64,000 nucleotides of DNA from Lumnitzera littorea (lineage: Eukaryota > Streptophyta > Magnoliopsida > Myrtales > Combretaceae): NCBI GenBank assembly GCA_024138015.1, contig JAMXBB010000009.1:39430344-39494343 (forward strand). The letters run 5' to 3'. This document shows, one piece after another, positions 59,701 to 64,000 of this stretch; position 1 is the stretch's first letter; every line of letters begins with the position of its first letter. A program made the translations under genes and the position numbers. The notes below the pieces were generated by a model that worked only from the letters and a program-made list of their open reading frames with translations, was not told the DNA's origin and did not search any database.

Positions 59701-62700
59701 GAAGCATTTGTATATATCAAATGTACTGAATGTGCTTAAGATGAAGAATAATTTGTTAAGTCTAGGACAACTCCTAGAGAAAGGATATAGTATGAGTTTG
59801 TGTGATAAGAAGTTGACAATGCACAATAACAAGGGGGGATAGATTCTAAAATCTTATTTGAATAAAAATAGAACTTTCAAGATTGAAATTCCTACAAGTT
59901 GTTATTGAAGCCTCTCTACTGTTGTTGAGAATAAGAGCTAGTTATGGCATATGAGATATGGTCATGTCAACTTCAAAAGTTTGTGTCAACTTGGGAATAT
60001 GAAAATGGTATCAGGTAAGCATGTTAATTGGGCAAACAATCAAGAGATCAGTATAAGCAACAATTTCACCTAGGATTTTAGGATTATTAGAAGTAGTATA
60101 CTTAGACGTTTGTGGTCCAATTGACATCATTTTAATTAAAGGTAATAAATGCTTTGTATCCTTTATTGATGACTTTAGTTGAAAAGTATAGGTTTATTTG
60201 ATTCAAAATAAAAGTGAAGTATTTGAAGTTTATAAAAAATTAAGGCTTTCTTGTTGAGAGGAAAAGTGGAAAACAAATAAAAGTTTTACAGATTGATGGT
60301 GATAGGGAGTATAGCTCAAATGAATTTAAAAGATTTTGTGAAGATGATAGTATTTTACATGAGGTAATTGCTCTATACATGCCCCAACATAATGGTATTG
60401 CTAAGCGAAGAAATAGGACTTTGTGAAATATGTCCCAAAGCATGTTAAACTCTAAGAAAATGGCCAAAAGCTTTTAGGGAGAGGCAATGATGACTACAGC
60501 ATACATCTTAAATAAATGTCCAACTAAAAGAATGGTTGGAAAAACTCTTAAGGAAATGTGGATAGGAAAGAGACTAAGTGTGAAACACTCAAGGATATTT
60601 GGTAATTTATGTTTTAGCCATGTATTTGATGAGAGAAGGAACAAGTTAAACGGTAAGAGTACATGAGCAATTTTCTTGGGATATCATCCCATTGGGACGT
60701 ACAAGTTATATTGTCTTATAACTAAGAAGGTATTCATTAGTAGAGATGCAATTTTTAATGAGAGAAGTGTTTAGCAATGGGACAATGAAGTGTTAGATTC
60801 TTCTATTCAAACAATGGATTTACATGTATGGAATGAAGAGGATGAATTGATTGATTCTCAACCTTAAGATCAGAGAGTAGTTGTTGATTAGAGACAGCAA
60901 GTTATTAGCAAAGAGCAAAGAATCAGATATAGGCCATTGAGATTTGAGGACTATGAGGTGTTTTCAGATAATGTGGTCACGATTAGAGGAGATTTGGTTC
61001 ATATGGCTCTATTTACTGACCTAGAACCAGTGACATTTGATTCTATTCAAGATCCGAATTAGACAAAGGCCATGAAAGAGAAGGTGCAGTCCATTAAGCA
61101 AAATCAAACTTGAGACTTAGTTGAACTACGTAATCATAAGAGGCCTATTGAAGTGAAGTGGGTCTATAAGATTAAGATGAAACCTGATGGTTCTATTGCT
61201 AAGTATAAAGCCAGATTAATAGCCAAATGATTTTTACAAAAGGTCGAATTGTATTTCAATGAAATATTTTCTTCAGTTGAAAGAATTGAGATTGTTCATT
61301 TTGTCGTAGCAATTGCAAGCTACAATTCATGGCCAATGTACCAAATGGATGTTAAATCAACTTTTCTCAATAGCTCACTAGAAGAAGAAGTATATGTGAG
61401 ACAACCACCTAGGTTTGAGATAAAAGGCAATGAAAACAAAGTGTTTAGGTTCAAAAGGGCCTTATATGGCCTAAAACAAGCCACAAGAGCATGGAACAAA
61501 AGAATAGATATGTTCTTAGTACAATAGGGATTTGAAAAATGCAGCTGTGAATATGGGGTGTATGTGAAGAAAAGGGAGTCTAATAATTTAAAGCTAAAAG
61601 AAAGTGTTAAACTGTTTCTTGTTTGTTTATATGTCAATGATCTCTTGATTATTGAGAGTAATGAATTCGAGATTGATAATTATAAGAAGATTACAAAGTT
61701 AGAGTTTGAAATGTTAGATTTAGGTAGATTGTCATATTTACTTAGCTTTGAGTTTACTAAGGTCGAAGGGGGTATGCTACTGCATCAATCTAAATATGCT
61801 CGAGGCATTTTGGCAGAATTTAATATGTTAGAATGCAATGCTATGACTACACCAGTTGACATGAGTATTAGATTAGTAAAGAATGAAAGTGAAAGGCCGG
61901 TAAACTCAACTTTATATAAGCAAATAGTAGGATCATTGAGGTGCTTATGTAATAATAGGCCAAATATTATGTTTGCAGTAGGCCTAATTAACATATTCAT
62001 GGAATGTTCTAGAGTTTCGCATATGTTAGCGGCCAAAAGAATACTAAGATATGTGAAAGGGAATTTAGATTATGGTAGTTTATTGCAAAAGAAGAGTATT
62101 GGGTGTGATAGTGGTGTAATTGGATTTACTTATTCAGATTGGTATGGTGATAAGGAGGATAGAAGGAGTATGACAGGATATATGTTTAAGTTTAGGAATT
62201 CTCCTTTTGCTTGGTGGTTAAAGAAGCAACTAGTAGTGACTCTGTTGTCTTGTGAAGCTGAATATGTAGCAGCTTCTACTGTTGAATGTGAGGCTATTTG
62301 GATTGCAACTTTGCTTGAGCAAATGAAAATGAAGATTATGAAGCCAATAGAGTTGGAGATTGATAACAAATCAACTATAAATCTTACCCAATATTCCACT
62401 ACACATGGAAGGAGTAAGCACATAGAAACCAAGTTTCATTATCTAGGATATCAAGTAAATCAAGAGAAGTTGAAGTTGTTGTATTGTAGTATAGAATAGT
62501 AATAAGTTGATATATTGACAAAGCCATTGAGAGCAGACAAGTTTGAAAGATTATGAGAGTTGATTGGTGTGAGATCATTAGAAGCATGTTGACAAATCCA
62601 TATTAAAGGGGGTGTATGCAATATAGATTTATTAAAATGTTGTACTTAACCAATAGAGCAATTAGGAAGTTGTAACCGACTAAGTAAGTGTATAAATAGG

Positions 62701-64000
62701 AGGAGTTAGTGTTAAGTCAGTAGAGTGTGTGTATGAAGTACATAAGTGAGAACAAGATAAGTGAGTGTTCAAGAGTAAAGAGTGCAAGTGTGTAGTATAG
62801 TGCAACTTAGTGTATGTGAGAGTAAGAAACTTTGTGAGTGATACACAAAAATAAAGTGAAAGGAATTTAAAGTGTATTTGTATGTGTGTAATGTTCTGTT
62901 TATGTAATTTCTACGAATTTTCTAGCGAATAAGTTTTCCAACAAGGATAATGTCCTTAAGCATATGCATGAGTCCTTCCATTGATTACTAAGTGCATTCA
63001 CATCTGTAAGAATTTCGTTTAAAATTCTTAAATTCTAGATCAATAATTTAAAAATCTCTTTCTTTTTCTTTTTTTTTTTAAAGAATCTCACCATTTTATA
63101 GGTTTTTAATAATTATTTATATTATTTACGAGATTAACAATACAAACTTTAAATGAAAACAATACTTAAAAACATATATATGGCGGCTTTTTGTGGTTCT
63201 TATTAAGGACCTTAAATGTTGAAGGATTCAACCCCATTGGTGAAGGGCTTATTTATAAAGTCCTTCATTTTTAGAACCCATGTCAAAAAGCCCCATTAGT
63301 GATGCTCTAAAGTCAAATTATCAATATATATACATATGCTTATATATATATATATATATATATAAAGAGAGGATAATTAGATGACTAAAGTTAAATTTTG
63401 CTTATTCCATTACAACCCATATAGAAAATTGAAGGCTTATATTCGATTTAGCACTTTAGTTCTATATTGATACATTGTGTATTTGCCTAAATTAAATAAA
63501 TAATTAATCAAATGATAAGGCAAAAATTACACATACAATTGTGGAGATGATTTGCAAACACAACTCTTAAAGTTCTAATTCGGCTTATCTCATAATGTGA
63601 CTTTGCATCCCATAACTTTTTTAATTTATTATTCAATTAATCCTCATGTGCTATTGCAAAATCCCAATATTCATTATGAAAAGAACCACAAATAGCAATG
63701 ATTTTATGACTTTAGCAACCTTTTAAGGGTTATTTGCTCATTTTATAAAGTTACAAGATGTAAAGTCACACATTAAGAGATTAAGAATCCTATTTATACC
63801 TAATCAATAATTTATGAAGTACATTTGCATATTTTCTCTATATTGAGCAAAATGGAATAATCCATGGATATCAATATGCTGCCAAGATTTTGCACATAAG
63901 GAGCCATGGCCAATCTCCTCAATGTATAAATAATGTATACTTAAGTAGGAATTAAATATGTACCTGATAGAACTGGTTGAACACTGTTTAACAAGATGGT
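56799..64000 (-). CDS. MATE efflux transporter, DETOXIFICATION-like, 3' part only
   Basis: Tandem paralogue of the complete MATE gene at 17076-25553, on the same strand. Visible exons: the last 37 nt of exon 5 (beyond 64000 to 63964), exon 6 (58049-57931), exon 7 (57365-57276) and exon 8 (56846-56799, stop TAA). They encode about 97 C-terminal residues, from TILLNSVQPVLSG through SGWQSYVAYINLGCYYLIG, WGFNQGVM and CDWEKE to AEKARKHLDKWAESK. Exon lengths 119, 90 and 48 equal those of gene 1. Differences from gene 1 are 5 of 40, 2 of 30 and 3 of 15 residues in exons 6, 7 and 8. No stop or frameshift is seen. Intron 5 is 5.9 kb because of a copia element (58138-62943). The start lies outside the window, so whether the whole gene is intact is unknown. 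Confidence 0.9.
58138..58470 (+). repeat. Copia 5' LTR
   Basis: 333 bp, from TGGAGAGTGCATTAC to TTTTACAACA. It matches 62613-62943 with scattered changes and a small indel near its start. Confidence 0.88.
58219..58225 (+). promoter_or_regulatory. TATA-like element in the copia 5' LTR
   Basis: TATAAAT in the context GTGTATAAATCGGAGG. The other LTR has TATAAATA at 62691-62698. It is the likely core promoter of the element, on the strand opposite to the host gene. Confidence 0.55.
58472..58484 (+). other. Copia primer binding site
   Basis: TGGTATTAAAGCC, one base after the 5' LTR, resembles the initiator-Met tRNA primer site. Confidence 0.75.
58539..59290 (+). pseudogene. Copia gag remnant
   Basis: An ATG at 58539 begins MTNGVDNFATMLPILNGKNY, followed by DKWCIQM, the start of the UBN2/copia gag domain. 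A second long frame, 58891-59283, has MEFKESMDDFCTHITSLMNQ and LSDLKLKDLQSSLEAYEQRI, then a Gly/Arg-rich tail RGRGRGRGHGR. Stops at 58640 and in 58640-58890 separate the parts. The CCHC knuckle that should follow near 59380-59440 is only partly readable. Confidence 0.8.
59500..60900 (+). pseudogene. Copia protease and integrase remnant
   Basis: The protease active site reads YLDIGCSNHIF near 59550-59585, with Ile in place of the Thr of D-T-G. The pre-integrase zinc-binding part has LWHMRYGHVNF near 59945-59980. Integrase core blocks follow: a D-x-C-G-P-I segment near 60100-60125, CFVSFIDDFS near 60152-60180, HNGIAKRRNRT near 60390-60420 and GEAMMTTAYILNKCPT near 60480-60525. Many in-frame stops. 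Confidence 0.8.
61050..62000 (+). pseudogene. Copia reverse transcriptase remnant
   Basis: Starts with AMKEKVQSIKQNQT and VKWVYKIKMKPDGSIAKYKA, then after a stop the frame at 61249-61527 gives MYQMDVKSTFLNSSLEEEVY and RALYGLKQATRAW. The frame at 61558-62499 carries LFLVCLYVNDLLI: the catalytic YVDD motif has Asn at the first Asp, which should abolish polymerase activity. Stops lie at 61230 and 61527. Confidence 0.88.
62040..62520 (+). pseudogene. Copia RNase H region
   Basis: Second half of the 313-codon frame 61558-62499. GFTYSDWYGDKEDRRSMTGY, then SCEAEYVAASTVECEAIW, then HGRSKHIETKFHY, the usual RNase H and C-terminal blocks of copia Pol. The reading continues after a stop with VDILTKPL-like sequence to about 62545. 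Confidence 0.88.
62605..62612 (+). other. Copia polypurine tract
   Basis: AAAGGGGG directly before the 3' LTR. Confidence 0.8.
62613..62943 (+). repeat. Copia 3' LTR
   Basis: 331 bp, from TGTATGCAATATAG to TTTTCCAACA. Partner of 58138-58470. Confidence 0.88.
62952..63963. other. Remainder of intron 5 of MATE gene 2
   Basis: AT-rich intron sequence with a TA microsatellite at 63340-63364. No gene or further element recognised. The donor GTACATATTT of exon 5 is at 63963 on the minus strand. Confidence 0.7.

Larger units (their letters stand above)
58138..62943 (+). mobile_element. Ty1/copia retrotransposon inside intron 5 of MATE gene 2
   Basis: A 4.8-kb plus-strand element, antisense to the host gene. 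LTRs are 58138-58470 and 62613-62943. Domain order gag, protease, integrase, RT, RNase H defines Ty1/copia. The sequence AGGATAAT occurs on both sides (58130-58137 and 62944-62951); copia normally duplicates 5 bp, so the exact boundary may be shifted. The coding region has about twenty stops and a few frameshifts, but RT and RNase H keep a 313-codon open frame (61558-62499). LTRs are still well alignable, so this looks younger than elements A and B. Confidence 0.92.

Noticed and set aside
61320..61637. 105-codon minus-strand open frame inside the copia element
   Set aside because: Antisense to the RT coding region; no domain of its own.

Overview
This window is nuclear DNA from a flowering plant, most likely a eudicot; the species cannot be named from the sequence. 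The signs are AT-rich sequence, a spliced GT-AG gene of the plant MATE/DETOXIFICATION transporter family, and a dense load of plant LTR retrotransposons, L1-type LINEs and small non-autonomous elements. No rRNA, functional tRNA, CRISPR or bacterial-type operon is visible.

Only two host genes are supported, and they are tandem paralogues on the minus strand. Gene 1 (17076-25553) is complete: eight exons whose phases fit exactly and give a 482-residue MATE antiporter. Gene 2 (56799 to beyond 64000) shows its last three exons and the end of a fourth; the rest lies past the right edge. Exons 6, 7 and 8 have the same lengths in both genes (119, 90 and 48 nt). Each copy has one very long intron, but a different one: intron 4 of gene 1 (4.9 kb) and intron 5 of gene 2 (5.9 kb). 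In gene 2 the growth is mostly one Ty1/copia element inserted antisense.

Layout. 1-3333: an inverted-repeat element, a LINE 3' relic and unexplained sequence. 3334-15281: a Ty3/gypsy element (A, plus strand) whose 3' LTR is split by a second Ty3/gypsy element (B, minus strand, 8306-14924). 15287-16440: sequence resembling an Athila/Tat-type LTR end. 16440-16880: a LINE 3' end next to gene 1. 17076-25553: gene 1, whose long intron holds a suspicious perfect duplication beside an ambiguous base, a tRNA-derived SINE-like unit and a hAT-like element. 28990-30310: a LINE RT relic. 30497-45237: a minus-strand LINE cut between its endonuclease and RT regions by an 11-kb gag-only LTR element with 2.5-kb LTRs (34019-44969). 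45250-56798: AT-rich intergenic DNA with another LINE 3' relic, a degenerate tandem repeat and a hAT-like element. 56799-64000: gene 2 with its copia insertion.

All transposon reading frames are broken by stops and frameshifts. Many stops in element A sit where Gln or Trp codons are expected, as deamination of methylated cytosines would produce. I found no new molecular system. The most useful observations are the nested insertion history, the intron growth in the transporter pair, and a probable assembly artefact at 19646-20311. Element boundaries were read by eye and may be off by a few bases; domain limits in decayed elements are approximate.
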